Shown here: one piece after another, positions 44,222 to 53,862 of the stretch
Position numbering within the stretch: position 1 is the stretch's first letter
Layout: each line of letters opens with the position of its first letter
Assembly (NCBI RefSeq): GCF_002754195.1
Contig: NZ_PEEU01000001.1
Location: forward strand, 62,001 to 126,000
From: Flavobacterium sp. 9
GTDB lineage: Bacteria; Bacteroidota; Bacteroidia; Flavobacteriales; Flavobacteriaceae
Direction of reading: 5' to 3'
Length of the DNA stretch: 64,000 nucleotides
The notes under the pieces: model-generated
Told to the model about the DNA's origin: nothing
Seen by the model: the letters and a program-made list of their open reading frames with translations, nothing else
The model's database searches: none
Translations under genes and position numbers: made by a program

Positions 44222-44926
44222 TTAGTTTAACTTAAGTGCTTTTTTCGAAACGTTTTCTAAAAGTGTTTCAGCAGTAATCCATACTTTGTCAATTTCATAG
44301 CCTACAAAGCTTGTGTTTTCGTTTAAGAACGAAATATAAACATTATGACTGCCTTTAAATTCTGAAATATCTAATGTGTAATCTGCAAAATATGCTGCAT
44401 CTACAGAGGGTCCTCTAGTCAACAATATTGTTCCTAAAAGTTTGGCTGTGGCCGGATCTGATGATGTAGATCCATAAACTAAAAGATTGTAATTTCCACT
44501 GTAAACAGAAGGTTGTGCTGTAAAATTGAGTTCAATTTTTCCGCCGTAATAAGATAAATCTATTGCAGGCATAATGGCCCAATTTTGTTCTATTTGGTCA
44601 AGAGGTGCGCCATTATTAAGATCTACATTATATGTCCCTAAAATATTTATATCCCCTCCGACTATACCACCGGTATTTAGGTCTAATTGAATATTTTTTC
44701 TGGCAATCCAATTACTGTTATTTCCATCTTTATCGAGCAAAACCCAATCAGAAACATCTCCATCTTCAAAATCGTCTTCCCATATTGTGAATTTACCACT
44801 TACAGGTTCTTCAGGAGACTCAGGTTCCGGTTCTACCACCACAGGAGGAGAAGAAACAATGGGATCATCATTTTGGCAAGAAATCGCAATCAGAGCTATA
44901 ATTGCCAATAAAAAAAAGTTTTTCAT
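44222..44926 (-). CDS. Lipoprotein with choice-of-anchor J/cleaved-adhesin-like domain
   Basis: A 234-residue lipoprotein: lipobox ends at Cys17 (IALIAISCQNDD), then a Pro/Glu linker and a beta-sandwich from about residue 48 (TIWEDDFEDGDVSDWVLLDK), typical of the choice-of-anchor J domain in Bacteroidota surface proteins. Such domains bind extracellular polymers or tether other domains. Its 5' leader closely matches that of the lipoprotein gene at 45224, and a decayed partial copy of this gene lies just upstream at 45045. Confidence 0.85.
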   Translation of the reverse strand: MKNFFLLAIIALIAISCQNDDPIVSSPPVVVEPEPESPEEPVSGKFTIWEDDFEDGDVSDWVLLDKDGNNSNWIARKNIQLDLNTGGIVGGDINILGTYNVDLNNGAPLDQIEQNWAIMPAIDLSYYGGKIELNFTAQPSVYSGNYNLLVYGSTSSDPATAKLLGTILLTRGPSVDAAYFADYTLDISEFKGSHNVYISFLNENTSFVGYEIDKVWITAETLLENVSKKALKLN

Positions 44927-44940
44927 AATAAATTAATTAG

Positions 44941-45050
44941 TGCGTATTTGCTGCTGTTATACCAAGTAATTAGAAAGGGCAACAAAATTCCTTTCCTTAG
45001 CTATTTATTGTATTTGGTAAATACTTTTTTATAAACTATTCTGCTTTAAA
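44941..45050 (-). promoter_or_regulatory. Leader shared with the lipoprotein gene at 45224
   Basis: On the minus strand this stretch aligns with 46555-46670. Matching words include TTTGCTGCTxTTAxAC, CTTTCCTTAGxTxTTT and TTTGGTAAAT, spaced the same way. It implies a duplicated promoter/leader segment upstream of each lipoprotein gene. Confidence 0.7.
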
Positions 45051-45155
45051 ACCCAATCAGAAACGTCACTATCCTCAAAATCATCTTCCCATATTAAATT
45101 GAGCAGATGAAGCAGTTATAATTATTAGTAAAATGAATAGTATCGTTTTTTTCAA
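45045..45155 (-). pseudogene. Decayed partial copy of the choice-of-anchor lipoprotein gene
   Basis: On the minus strand bases 45095-45045 encode IWEDDFEDSDVSDWVL, nearly identical to IWEDDFEDGDVSDWVL in the intact gene at 44222. Upstream, in a different frame from a TTG at 45155, the sequence reads like a signal peptide (KKTILFILLIIITASSAQFN). The two parts are joined by a frameshift, and a stop follows a few codons later. Best read as a remnant, not a gene. Confidence 0.75.
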
Positions 45156-45223
45156 TTTTTGTTTTTAAAAAGCATGGGCAAAAATGCTGCCCATGCTGAA
45201 TTAAATATTTATTAACCTGACAA

Positions 45224-46540
45224 TTAGAAATTTGTAAACTTAGTCCAAGTGTTAGTCCAGTTAGCTTCTGTTTTGAAAGCTCCTGTAGCACCTGTAAAGT
45301 CTAATGTACCATTGTTGAAGAATGGTTGAGTAAGTGCCCAAGCTGTAGCTGGATTTACTGTTGAAGTTGTGTTTCCAAGACCTAAACTTGTTGTTGTAGG
45401 CAATACTGGATTAACAAATCCGTGAATAGATAATCCTGACCAAGTAGAGTTACTTGACAATGAAGGAGCTTCCCAGTAGATTCCTTTATTGTATCCTGTA
45501 ACAGTAACATTAGTAAGACTGATTTGTCCTAATCTACGAACGTGGATTGCATTTTCGTATAAATTAGCTGTTGTAGCAGAGCTAACTCCAATGATAGACA
45601 ATTGATTAATTACTGGACGAGTGATTAATGTAGTTGTAGTACCTCCAGCGTTGTTATCTAATTCGATACCGTTTGAATCCGGGCTTAATGTAGATCCACT
45701 ACCTGAAGTACTGTGAGTAGAATTACTGTCTGCAATTGCGATAGCTTTTGTAACTGTTCCTGTGTAACCAAGATCAAAATCAAAGTTATCATCATCTGGA
45801 GCAAAAGAAACTAAGTGATTTACATTTACTGTTCCTCCAAAAAATTCGAATGAATCATCTCTTCCGTAAGAAACCTGAACGTGATCAACAACTGTAGCAG
45901 AACCAGCTCCACCAAAAGTTAATCCGTTGATTTCAACTCCTGTTGCAGCATCAAGAATACGTCCTGCAAATTCGATACGTACATAGTTTATAGCTCCACC
46001 ATTGTGAACTGAATTTGTTCCTCCGTAGTAGAAATCAGAAACATTAGGCTGATCTCCTAATCCTTCGATAACGTTAGTAGTTAAACCATTGTTTACCGGA
46101 GCGTCTCCTAAAACAACAACTCCACCAAAATCTCCAGGAGTTGCTTTTGTAGTTGCGTTACCATCTAATAAATTGTAACTTGTAAAGATAACCGGAGATG
46201 CAGCAGTTCCTTGTGCGTCGATTTTACCTGTTTTAGTAATTACAAGAACTCCAGTTGCAACACCTGCAGCAAGAGGTTTTGCTTTAATATAAGTACCTGC
46301 CTGAATTGTTAATGTAGCACCAGATTTTACTCTTACTACTCCGTTGATTTCCCAAACTTTGTCACTTGTCCAAGTTGTGTTTACAGTAATATCACCACTT
46401 ACAGTTTGAACAGTTGCTGGATATCCTGTGTAATCAGCACCAGCAGCTTTCATAGAAAAAGAAGAATCAGCAGAAGAATCATCATTTTGGCAAGAAGTCA
46501 CAGCCAGAGCTATCATTGCACATAGAAAAATTTTTTTCAT
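45224..46540 (-). CDS. Surface lipoprotein with parallel beta-helix-like repeats
   Basis: A 438-residue lipoprotein with Cys17 as lipid site (LAVTSCQNDDSSADSS). The mature part begins with TWTSDKVWEINGVVRVKSGATL and continues with beta-helix-like turns (GGVVVLGDAPVNN, VVDHVQVSYGRDDSFEFFGG). This kind of protein is often found beside TonB receptors in Bacteroidota. It may bind substrate at the surface. It lies 556 bases after the TonB receptor stop, and shares its leader with the lipoprotein gene at 44222. Confidence 0.83.
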   Translation of the reverse strand: MKKIFLCAMIALAVTSCQNDDSSADSSFSMKAAGADYTGYPATVQTVSGDITVNTTWTSDKVWEINGVVRVKSGATLTIQAGTYIKAKPLAAGVATGVLVITKTGKIDAQGTAASPVIFTSYNLLDGNATTKATPGDFGGVVVLGDAPVNNGLTTNVIEGLGDQPNVSDFYYGGTNSVHNGGAINYVRIEFAGRILDAATGVEINGLTFGGAGSATVVDHVQVSYGRDDSFEFFGGTVNVNHLVSFAPDDDNFDFDLGYTGTVTKAIAIADSNSTHSTSGSGSTLSPDSNGIELDNNAGGTTTTLITRPVINQLSIIGVSSATTANLYENAIHVRRLGQISLTNVTVTGYNKGIYWEAPSLSSNSTWSGLSIHGFVNPVLPTTTSLGLGNTTSTVNPATAWALTQPFFNNGTLDFTGATGAFKTEANWTNTWTKFTNF

Positions 46541-47096
46541 AATAATTGGAATTATTGCTATATTTGCTGCTATTAAACTAGGCCTTTGGAGAGAGCAGCA
46601 AAATATCTTTCCTTAGGTCTTTCTCTTTTTTGGTAAATTCTTTTTCTTCAATAAACGATTCCGCTTTACCGCCGGAGGTTTACGCCTACTTCCATCTTTC
46701 ATTATAGGATTAATCTAATGAAAGGGTCAGGGTCAAATTCTCATTTAAATTTTAGAATAAATAAAAAGTTAGATGTTTATGGATATGATAAACCTAATGC
46801 CGCTTTATGGTGATTTGGCTTTGTATGAAGATTCCGAATATCTGCAACCTTTACTATTTTATTTATTTAAAATTTATCAAAGAACTTTTTTTATAAAAAC
46901 TCTCCCTCAAAAATGAGTCTTTACAGAAAAACAAATAAGCATCGTGTTGTAAAATCTCCCCTACACAATCACAGTACTTACTAAGTATTAGATTTCAAAA
47001 AAGCAAAATATCATGCCTGATTTTATTGTTAACGGTTTCTTAATATTCAGAGAGAAAATACTTATAATTATCACTCTTTTCATTAAGTAAGTGTTC
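46541..47096. other. 556-base gap, shared leader in first part, otherwise nothing seen
   Basis: The part next to the lipoprotein gene (46541-46670) holds the leader that is duplicated at 44941-45050. The remainder is AT-rich; no gene, tRNA or hairpin stands out. A transcript from the receptor would need to cross it or end within it. Confidence 0.6.
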
Positions 47097-50000
47097 TTAA
47101 AATGAGTAATTAAGAGAGACACTTATTGTCCTTCCGCTCCAGGCTTTAAATACAACCTGATCAATATCTTCATCGTACTTATTTGTTGCTCCTGCTCCCA
47201 GACTATATCTTTCTCTTGGATTCACTCCATAGGGAACATCCGTAGTTTTACTATAACTATTAGTGTTATTATAAGTTTCTATACCTGTATCAAATATGTT
47301 TTTCATACTGCATTTTAATTCCAGATTTCTCTCTTTAAAAAATTTGTAACTTACCTGAGCATCCGTTATAGCGTATGGCATACGAATTTCTTCGGCCCTG
47401 TATTCAAATCCTACCAATATATATTGATCTCCAATAGCATTGCGTCTAAGACTAAAACCTAAACGATCACCTACATAGTCTAAACCAAGATTATAAGTAT
47501 AAGGCGACTGCCCGTACAAAGGTCTGTTGGCTTCATAAAGTCCTCCCGTTCCATCTATATTAACATAAGAAGTTACTTTTGTATCATTGAAAGAAGCATT
47601 GCCATAAACAAACAAATCTTTCAAAATTTCGCCTTCACCTAAGAAAGAAAGGCTTTTATAAAACTCAAATTCAACTCCCCATAGTTTGGCATTGTTGGAG
47701 TTCAAAACGTAGATATCTCTTCCATCTGAAGGATTACGAAAACCAACTGATTCTATTGGATTATCAATGTCTTTATGATAAATACCAAAAGACAAAATTT
47801 CACCACCGGATGGAAACCATTCTACTTTTAAATCATAATTATTAGCTACACTTGAAACCAATCCATTTGAGTAATTGTAGACTTTAGCCGAACGAATTGG
47901 ATCGTAATAAGGAATACCCAAACGCTCTGCAAATTGTGGACGCAAAACAGATTTATTATATCCCAATCTAACATTCATTTTATTAGTTGGACTAATTATT
48001 AAACTTGCCGATGGCAGAAATTGCCACATTTTATCATTACCTTGGTCTTTTGCTAAACCATCAGGATATTCAGACTGACTTTGTATTTCGGTATAAATGT
48101 AACTTTCTGCTCTTACTCCCCAAACCAACCTTACGTAACGGCCAATTTTATCATCGAGCATTAAAAATGGAGAATGTATTTTTACGTCGCCTTCATATTT
48201 ATTACCGTATACGCCATAATCCTGCCATCCAAAACCTCCCCAATAATAATTTGATCCGTCTAAGAATTTAGAAAGCGGTTCATAAATAACAGCGCGGTCA
48301 GTTGGCTGACCAACCGTTATTAACTTAGCTGATTCTTGTTGATTTGTTGCTCTTTTGTAAGTCCCAAAATAACCTCCTTTAAGATCATTTGTAAAAGAAT
48401 CTCCAAAATTAAAAGTGTATTTAAAATTAATCGCCCAGTTATAATCAGCCTCATCATTAGTAAAATTGCTTCGGCTAAACGGAAATCTCGTCTCAGCGTT
48501 ATAAACACTATAAGATCTCAATATATCATCACCAACTTTTTCCTCGCCAATAGTTACAAATGTTGCGTCCTTGGTATCTTTTGCTACATTTCCATAAGCT
48601 CCATACCAATTAACTTCAAGGTTATCGAATTTGTGATTTCCTTCAATTTTATTCTGAATAAAAGTGGTGTAAACAGGATAATTAGACTCTGTAGTAGTTG
48701 GGAGTTTGCTACCGTCTAAAATCCCTTCTATAGAATCTTCATTTCCCCAACCTGTAATTTGGGTTAATTGATTGTTATAAATATGCATAACAGTATTGCG
48801 CATTGTAATTTTATGATTACCCAACTGAATACCCGCATTAAACATACCGCCCAAAGTCGAATTATAAGTATAATTGGCTCCTGAATTTTTAAAGCCATAT
48901 TTTGCAAAAGTGGAGTACAATACTTTATCACTCTCCGGCGAAAAATCAGTATTACTTCTAAAATTTCTTTCTGTATGCTCAATTTCTAGTTTTTCCTGTG
49001 TATTCTTAAAAATTGCTGAACCAACAAATCCCCATTTGTTATTGTCTTTTAATTTATAAGTTCTTCCTATACCAAATTGCAATGTTGTTCCCGGAGCGCC
49101 ATAGGTTTTATAGGTAGAAAAATTATCCTGAGTAAATAGTCTGCTATAATCCAAAAACGGACCTGATTGTGCCTCCGTTGTTGGTGGATCTATTGTGGCG
49201 CGGTTAGATGGATAATCACGTCGACCGTCATCAAATCCCCAATAATCATAATCACCTTCCTGTTTTGTCAATCGCTCTTTAAAAGCACTTTTGCTGTTAT
49301 AAGAATTACTAATAGAAAAATTGGTGAAATTTTCTTTAGGAATATCCATCGTCTTAACTTCTACATATCCACCGGCAAAATTGGCGTACATATCCGGTGT
49401 TGCAGATTTGCTCACCACAATACTTTCGACAATAGCAGTTGGAATGATATCGAAAGAGAAATTTTGCTGATAAGCATCTGTACTTGGTAAAGCGATTCCG
49501 TCCATAACCGCCTGATTCCATCTTTCGCCCATAGAACGTACCACAACATATTTATCGCCAATTGTCGTTACACCCGTAATACGTTTTAATGAACTCGCTA
49601 CATCTCTGTCAGGAGTTCTCGCAATTTGCTCTGCCGAAATACCGTCAGAAAACTGAGCCGCTTTTTTCTGTTGCAGCAACATACCTCCAACCGAAGCTGT
49701 GGCTTTTTTATAATCCTGAATAATAACAACTTCATTCAGTGATTGAGCATCTTCTTTTAAAGAAACTACAAGCGGAGTTTCTCCATTTTCAAGAACTTTA
49801 ACTCCTGTAATTTTTTGCGTTTGAAACGAAATTGCGCTAATTTCAATCGTATATTCTCCTGGTTCTAATTCCAAAACATAATTACCATCAATATCTGATT
49901 GTGCGCCAATACTCAGTTCAGCTACTTTTATATTTACACCAGGTAACGAAAGTCCGTTGACATCTACGACTTTACCTGTAATTTTTCCCTTCTTTTTTTT

Positions 50001-50333
50001 TTTGTCACCGTCTTTACTATTTACGGCTATATTATTTTCGTTTCTTCTGAAATTTAAGTTGGTCATGTTTTGCAAATCACTCAAAATTTCATCTATCGAA
50101 ACATTATCTTTTTTTAGTGTAACCAATGGCAAATCCAGATCTAAATCTTTTTGATAAACAAATTGATAAGGTGTGCGGGATTTTAGATTATCTATAATTT
50201 TTTGTGGTGAAGAATTTTTAAAATCAACCGATACAGTTCCGGTTTGTGCATAAATTGAATTTGTTCCGAAGAAAACCCCGAAAAATAAAATCCATAAGGC
50301 AACGACAAATCGCCTCGAAAATTCATTGTTCAT
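47097..50333 (-). CDS. TonB-dependent outer-membrane receptor with STN domain
   Basis: A 1078-residue receptor: signal peptide to about residue 29 (FGTNSIYAQTG), STN domain (32-105, FKNSSPQKIIDNLKSRTPYQ), carboxypeptidase-like domain (116-195, GKVVDVNGLSLPGVNIKVAE), plug (about 230-340, RSMGERWNQAVMDGIALPS) and a barrel ending with a C-terminal aromatic residue (ISVSLNYSF). Unlike the first locus there is no SusD next to it. It lies downstream of sigma and FecR genes, so substrate binding should switch on its own expression. Substrate unknown; adjacent lipoproteins and an S41 protease suggest peptides or proteins. Confidence 0.95.
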   Translation of the reverse strand: MNNEFSRRFVVALWILFFGVFFGTNSIYAQTGTVSVDFKNSSPQKIIDNLKSRTPYQFVYQKDLDLDLPLVTLKKDNVSIDEILSDLQNMTNLNFRRNENNIAVNSKDGDKKKKKGKITGKVVDVNGLSLPGVNIKVAELSIGAQSDIDGNYVLELEPGEYTIEISAISFQTQKITGVKVLENGETPLVVSLKEDAQSLNEVVIIQDYKKATASVGGMLLQQKKAAQFSDGISAEQIARTPDRDVASSLKRITGVTTIGDKYVVVRSMGERWNQAVMDGIALPSTDAYQQNFSFDIIPTAIVESIVVSKSATPDMYANFAGGYVEVKTMDIPKENFTNFSISNSYNSKSAFKERLTKQEGDYDYWGFDDGRRDYPSNRATIDPPTTEAQSGPFLDYSRLFTQDNFSTYKTYGAPGTTLQFGIGRTYKLKDNNKWGFVGSAIFKNTQEKLEIEHTERNFRSNTDFSPESDKVLYSTFAKYGFKNSGANYTYNSTLGGMFNAGIQLGNHKITMRNTVMHIYNNQLTQITGWGNEDSIEGILDGSKLPTTTESNYPVYTTFIQNKIEGNHKFDNLEVNWYGAYGNVAKDTKDATFVTIGEEKVGDDILRSYSVYNAETRFPFSRSNFTNDEADYNWAINFKYTFNFGDSFTNDLKGGYFGTYKRATNQQESAKLITVGQPTDRAVIYEPLSKFLDGSNYYWGGFGWQDYGVYGNKYEGDVKIHSPFLMLDDKIGRYVRLVWGVRAESYIYTEIQSQSEYPDGLAKDQGNDKMWQFLPSASLIISPTNKMNVRLGYNKSVLRPQFAERLGIPYYDPIRSAKVYNYSNGLVSSVANNYDLKVEWFPSGGEILSFGIYHKDIDNPIESVGFRNPSDGRDIYVLNSNNAKLWGVEFEFYKSLSFLGEGEILKDLFVYGNASFNDTKVTSYVNIDGTGGLYEANRPLYGQSPYTYNLGLDYVGDRLGFSLRRNAIGDQYILVGFEYRAEEIRMPYAITDAQVSYKFFKERNLELKCSMKNIFDTGIETYNNTNSYSKTTDVPYGVNPRERYSLGAGATNKYDEDIDQVVFKAWSGRTISVSLNYSF

Positions 50334-50490
50334 AATTGATGATTGTTAGTTTATTAGAATTCTTTTTTTAATATGATTGTGGGCAAATATTTTCAGTTTA
50401 AAGCGAGCGATTCCTGACAACTTCTCTTAAATCATTTTTTTTTAGATTTAATTCCGTCGTAAATTATTGTTTCAAAATTTTTATAAACTT

Positions 50491-51339
50491 TTACCTGCTA
50501 ATGAGAAAAGTACTGTTTCCGGTAGTTTGAATCTTGATTTCCAAAGCAAAAGCAATAGTCTGAAGCATTTCATACAAACCTTGTCTCGTATCAAGAGTTC
50601 CCTGAATTTTAAGATTCTTTAAATCTTCGTCTAAATACATTACCGAAAAATGATTATTTACTTTTAGCTTTTCCAGAACTTGGGCCAATGTTAATCCGTC
50701 AACATAGATTAAGACCTTTTTCCATTCCGGTTCAAGAACAAGAGATTTTTGTTTATTCAGCATCGAAGTTTCCGCTTCATAAATTGCCTTATCACCTCTT
50801 TCCAGCAATACAGTATTTTGTGTACTTTCGACTTTTACTTTTCCTGTTCTTACGTTTACTTCAGGTTGTTTATCGGCATAAGCTTTAATATTAAATGAAG
50901 TTCCAAGAACAGTCGTTTTTATAGCTCCGGAACTAATCACAAACGGATGTGACGGATCACGTTTTACTTCAAAAAAAGCTTCCCCTTTTAAAGTAACCGT
51001 TCTTTCTTTTCCAATAAAACTCTTAGGATATTCGATTTCAGAATTTTCATTTAACCAAACTCTCGTTCCATCAGGCAAATTTAAAAGTCGCACATCTTTA
51101 CTAAATGTTATCGTTGAAGTAATTTCAGGTTTAACAAAACCAGACCTATTAAAAGCCTGATAAGCGCTAAAAGAAAGGATAATTACAGCACTTGCAGCAG
51201 CGGTCCAGTTATAAAAACTTCTATACTTATCAACTGTAGTCTTACGTATCGTATTCCACATACGAGTTGTGCTTTCATTTGGCAAAATACCTCTGTTGGG
51301 TATTGCGTCCCACTCTTCTCTTAATTTTCTGGATTTCAT
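50491..51339 (-). CDS. FecR-family regulator (third system)
   Basis: About 282 residues from Met 51339 (MKSRKLREEWDAIPNRGIL); Met 51369 is possible. The usual long cytoplasmic anti-sigma domain is reduced to about 45 residues. One membrane helix (about 48-63, AAASAVIILSFSAYQ) precedes the FecR domain with LPDGTRVWLNENSEIEYPKS and HPFVISSGAIKTTVLGTSFN, and a DUF4974-type end (LDEDLKNLKIQGTLDTRQG). It should control the ECF sigma at 51559 and hear the TonB receptor encoded downstream. Confidence 0.93.
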   Translation of the reverse strand: MKSRKLREEWDAIPNRGILPNESTTRMWNTIRKTTVDKYRSFYNWTAAASAVIILSFSAYQAFNRSGFVKPEITSTITFSKDVRLLNLPDGTRVWLNENSEIEYPKSFIGKERTVTLKGEAFFEVKRDPSHPFVISSGAIKTTVLGTSFNIKAYADKQPEVNVRTGKVKVESTQNTVLLERGDKAIYEAETSMLNKQKSLVLEPEWKKVLIYVDGLTLAQVLEKLKVNNHFSVMYLDEDLKNLKIQGTLDTRQGLYEMLQTIAFALEIKIQTTGNSTFLISR

Positions 51340-51558
51340 TAAAATCAACTTTAGTGTTTGGAAAATCATACATTAATCTCCACGATTCAACTACATTAGA
51401 TTTCCAATGATTTAAATATCACGGGTAGTTGCATCTATTAATGTTTTCTTAATGTAGAAGAACATTTACTTAACTTTGACTTCAATGCAAAAAATGGATT
51501 ATTGGCGCTAAAACAGGAGAAATCAGCCTAATTAAAAGGCTAAAAACACAAGTTAGTT

Positions 51559-52137
51559 TTAAGAGATAAATTCGGCCTGACTCACAAAAAAAAGCGCAAA
51601 CCAATACAATTCGTGATTCTTAATCGAATTCTTTTTGAGAAATTGCAATGTCTTAGAAATTTGGTTTGCAACGGCGCTTGGAGACATATCCATTTCTGCC
51701 GCAATTTCTTTGTAACTGCGGTCTTCAAACTTATGAAGATTGAAAATTTTTCTTCTTTTAGCAGGGATTTTATTCAGCAGATATTCTATTTTTTCCAGTT
51801 TAAAACTAATATCATCATCGACTTCAGCGACATAATCTACTTCCTTAATCAACTGATCATTCTCTACAGAAAAAATTCTGTTTTGTTTCTTATACCATTT
51901 TGAGATTTCCTGCTTTGAGCTTTTAAACAAAATGGCTTCCAACTCAACATTCGGATCTAATTTTGTTCTGTACTTCCAAAGATGGATAAAAACATTTTGT
52001 GTCACATCTTCTGAATCTGCTAGCTGTGCAGTATATTTTTTTACAAAACAAAATATTTTAAAATGATATAAATCGTAGATTTCTTTAAAAGAGGAATCAT
52101 CTCCATTTCGTAACCTTACTACCAAATTAGAACTCAT
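51559..52137 (-). CDS. ECF RNA polymerase sigma factor (third system)
   Basis: A 192-residue sigma factor: region 2 (SFKEIYDLYHFKIFCFVKKY, SEDVTQNVFIHLWKYR) and region 4 (DRSYKEIAAEMDMSPSAVANQ). It lies upstream of fecR (219 bases between), fecR being followed by the receptor gene, all on the minus strand. It is the third ECF/FecR/STN set in the window. Its hydrophobic end (LYWFALFFVSQAEF) is typical of the group. Confidence 0.94.
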   Translation of the reverse strand: MSSNLVVRLRNGDDSSFKEIYDLYHFKIFCFVKKYTAQLADSEDVTQNVFIHLWKYRTKLDPNVELEAILFKSSKQEISKWYKKQNRIFSVENDQLIKEVDYVAEVDDDISFKLEKIEYLLNKIPAKRRKIFNLHKFEDRSYKEIAAEMDMSPSAVANQISKTLQFLKKNSIKNHELYWFALFFVSQAEFIS

Positions 52138-52342
52138 AATGCAATTTTAAATTGTTAAAGAAGACCCTTACAAAAGTAAGACAAACCGCAATCGATATTT
52201 TTTGCGATTCGCTCATTTAATAATTTATTAATATTACCCTGTTGGCATATCAAGAAGATGCACCTTAGCCACAATATTGTCATTTCGATTTCTATGATAA
52301 AACCTTTTTTTTTCAGGAGCTAATCCCGCTATTCATTTCAAT

Positions 52343-52369
52343 CTTTTGTGGCGAACCCCGCCACAAAAG
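52343..52369. repeat. Short hairpin CTTTTGTGGCG/CGCCACAAAAG
   Basis: Perfect 11-base stem (52343-52353 with 52359-52369) around AACCC, in the 529-base gap between the sigma gene and the serine hydrolase gene. It is probably another flavobacterial intergenic repeat. Confidence 0.75.
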
Positions 52370-52427
52370 GATTTCCACTTCTATCGGGGCTAGGTCAATC
52401 ATTTTTCATAACAATATTTTCGTTTAG

Positions 52428-52650
52428 TTTGTCATTTCGAGGAACGAGACCCGAGCGATAGCGAACAGACGAAGTAAATCCCCACGAGTAGCTCGACAAA
52501 GATTAGATTCTCGTTGTGGAGTTACTCGTGGGGATTTCTCGTTCCTCGAAATGACAAAAATGAGAGTGAGTTTCTCGCAGATTCAGCAGATTACGCTAAT
52601 AAAATCCATTTTAATCTGTGTTTTCGCAAAGCGAATCCGCGTCATCCGCG
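52428..52650. repeat. Composite palindromic repeat, GAGGAACGAGA type, copy 2
   Basis: Outer arms of 22 bases match exactly as inverted repeats (52428-52449 with 52537-52558, core TTTCGAGGAACGAGA). Bases 52587-52650 then repeat the second unit of the copy at 41367-41560 (TTTTCGCAAAGCGAATCCGCG). Both copies keep the same order. Confidence 0.88.
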
Positions 52651-52666
52651 TGCAATTTTGAGCTTT

Positions 52667-53725
52667 TTATTGCAGAACTTTCTCAGTAATAGTATCTAAC
52701 AAATTCGATCTCATTTTTGAATTTCTTTTATCAAGAAGAATTATAATTCCCCAATTTTTAGCTCTGTTATAACAGATAATAGAAGATTGTCCCATTGAAT
52801 CACCAGATTTCATATAAAGCGTGTTTTTATCATCTGAATCAATATTTACAGCCAATCCTAATTCTCTGTTATCAACTTTATAGAACGTTTGTTCAGTAAT
52901 TAATGCCGCTTTACCAACTGTAGTTTCTTTATTCAAAACCGCTTTAAGATATTTAACCATATCCGTAGCATTCGATTTTACTAATCCCGCAGGCGCAGTA
53001 ACATTCCATTTGAAAAACTCCTGAATTCCTCCTTCAGGATTGTGACCAGTTGTTCTGTTTTTTACATCAAAATCTTTCGTTAGCGTATTATTCATATGTA
53101 ACGGATTTATTATTTTTTCTCTAATAATTTCATCGTAACTCTTGTTATACGCTTTCTCTAGTATTTGTCCCAATAAAGTAATTCCAATTGTAGAATAACG
53201 GTATTTGCCATAATCTTTAAGTTCTGTACAATTATTGATAATGTCTGCCAATGTTTTTTCGGTCACATTATTTATTGGTTGTTGCGGATCTAGTGCAATT
53301 AATTTTCCGAAATCTATATCAGGCAAACCAGATTGATGAGAAGCTAAATCAGAAATTTTGATTTTGTTTTTTAAATTTTCATTCAAAACATATTGTTTAG
53401 GAAGATAATTGTCGATATAATCATCAAGCTTTATTTTGTTCTCCAAAACGGCTTGTGCAACTAAATTTGCAGTTAAAATCTTGGTAATAGAAGCAATTTC
53501 GAAAATAGAATTTTTATTAATTTCTGTTTTACTTTCTGCATTCAATTTTCCGTAAGAACTATAGAATTCTTTATTATTCTGAATAAAACCAACACTAATA
53601 CCTACATCAGGATTCTTTTGATAATTGTCTTTAATTATGGAATCAATTTTTCTTGTAATGTCTTGTCCAAAAGAAAAAGTGCTTACTAATAATACTGCTG
53701 CTAATAATTTTAGGGAAGTTTTCAT
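52667..53725 (-). CDS. Serine hydrolase, beta-lactamase-like/class C family
   Basis: About 352 residues from Met 53725, where the signal peptide begins (KLLAAVLLVSTFSFGQ). The SxxK nucleophile is in FEIASITKILTANL near residue 75, with the second motif Y-S-T in YRYSTIGITLLGQIL and a later G-rich segment. Members are D-aminopeptidases, esterases or beta-lactamases. Exported. A cluster of GTACGA-type repeats lies upstream at 53805. Function beyond peptidoglycan or ester cleavage cannot be read. Confidence 0.88.
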   Translation of the reverse strand: MKTSLKLLAAVLLVSTFSFGQDITRKIDSIIKDNYQKNPDVGISVGFIQNNKEFYSSYGKLNAESKTEINKNSIFEIASITKILTANLVAQAVLENKIKLDDYIDNYLPKQYVLNENLKNKIKISDLASHQSGLPDIDFGKLIALDPQQPINNVTEKTLADIINNCTELKDYGKYRYSTIGITLLGQILEKAYNKSYDEIIREKIINPLHMNNTLTKDFDVKNRTTGHNPEGGIQEFFKWNVTAPAGLVKSNATDMVKYLKAVLNKETTVGKAALITEQTFYKVDNRELGLAVNIDSDDKNTLYMKSGDSMGQSSIICYNRAKNWGIIILLDKRNSKMRSNLLDTITEKVLQ

Positions 53726-53804
53726 GGTATCGTTTTTTAAGGTTAGAAATTTATTCTGATACAAATCTCAGAAAGAAACCAGTCCTGCGCGACCGAATAA
53801 AAAC

Positions 53805-53862
53805 ACTCGTACTCATTTGTTTCAAAAAATAGGTACGAATAATAAAAACAAGAAGTACGAGT
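53805..53862. promoter_or_regulatory. Repeated GTACGA-type motif upstream of the serine hydrolase
   Basis: ACTCGTACT (53805-53813), GGTACGAAT (about 53832-53840) and AGTACGAGT (53854-53862) share a TACGA core, the first being the inverse of the third. A weaker ATACGAAT lies near 53975. Together they look like binding sites for one regulator in this 386-base divergent gap, which contains no gene. Confidence 0.45.

Noticed and set aside
52514..52699. Small coding region at the second palindrome copy
   Set aside because: Same reason: the translation (FLVPRNDK and following) is carried by the repeat unit, and it runs into the antisense of the serine hydrolase gene.
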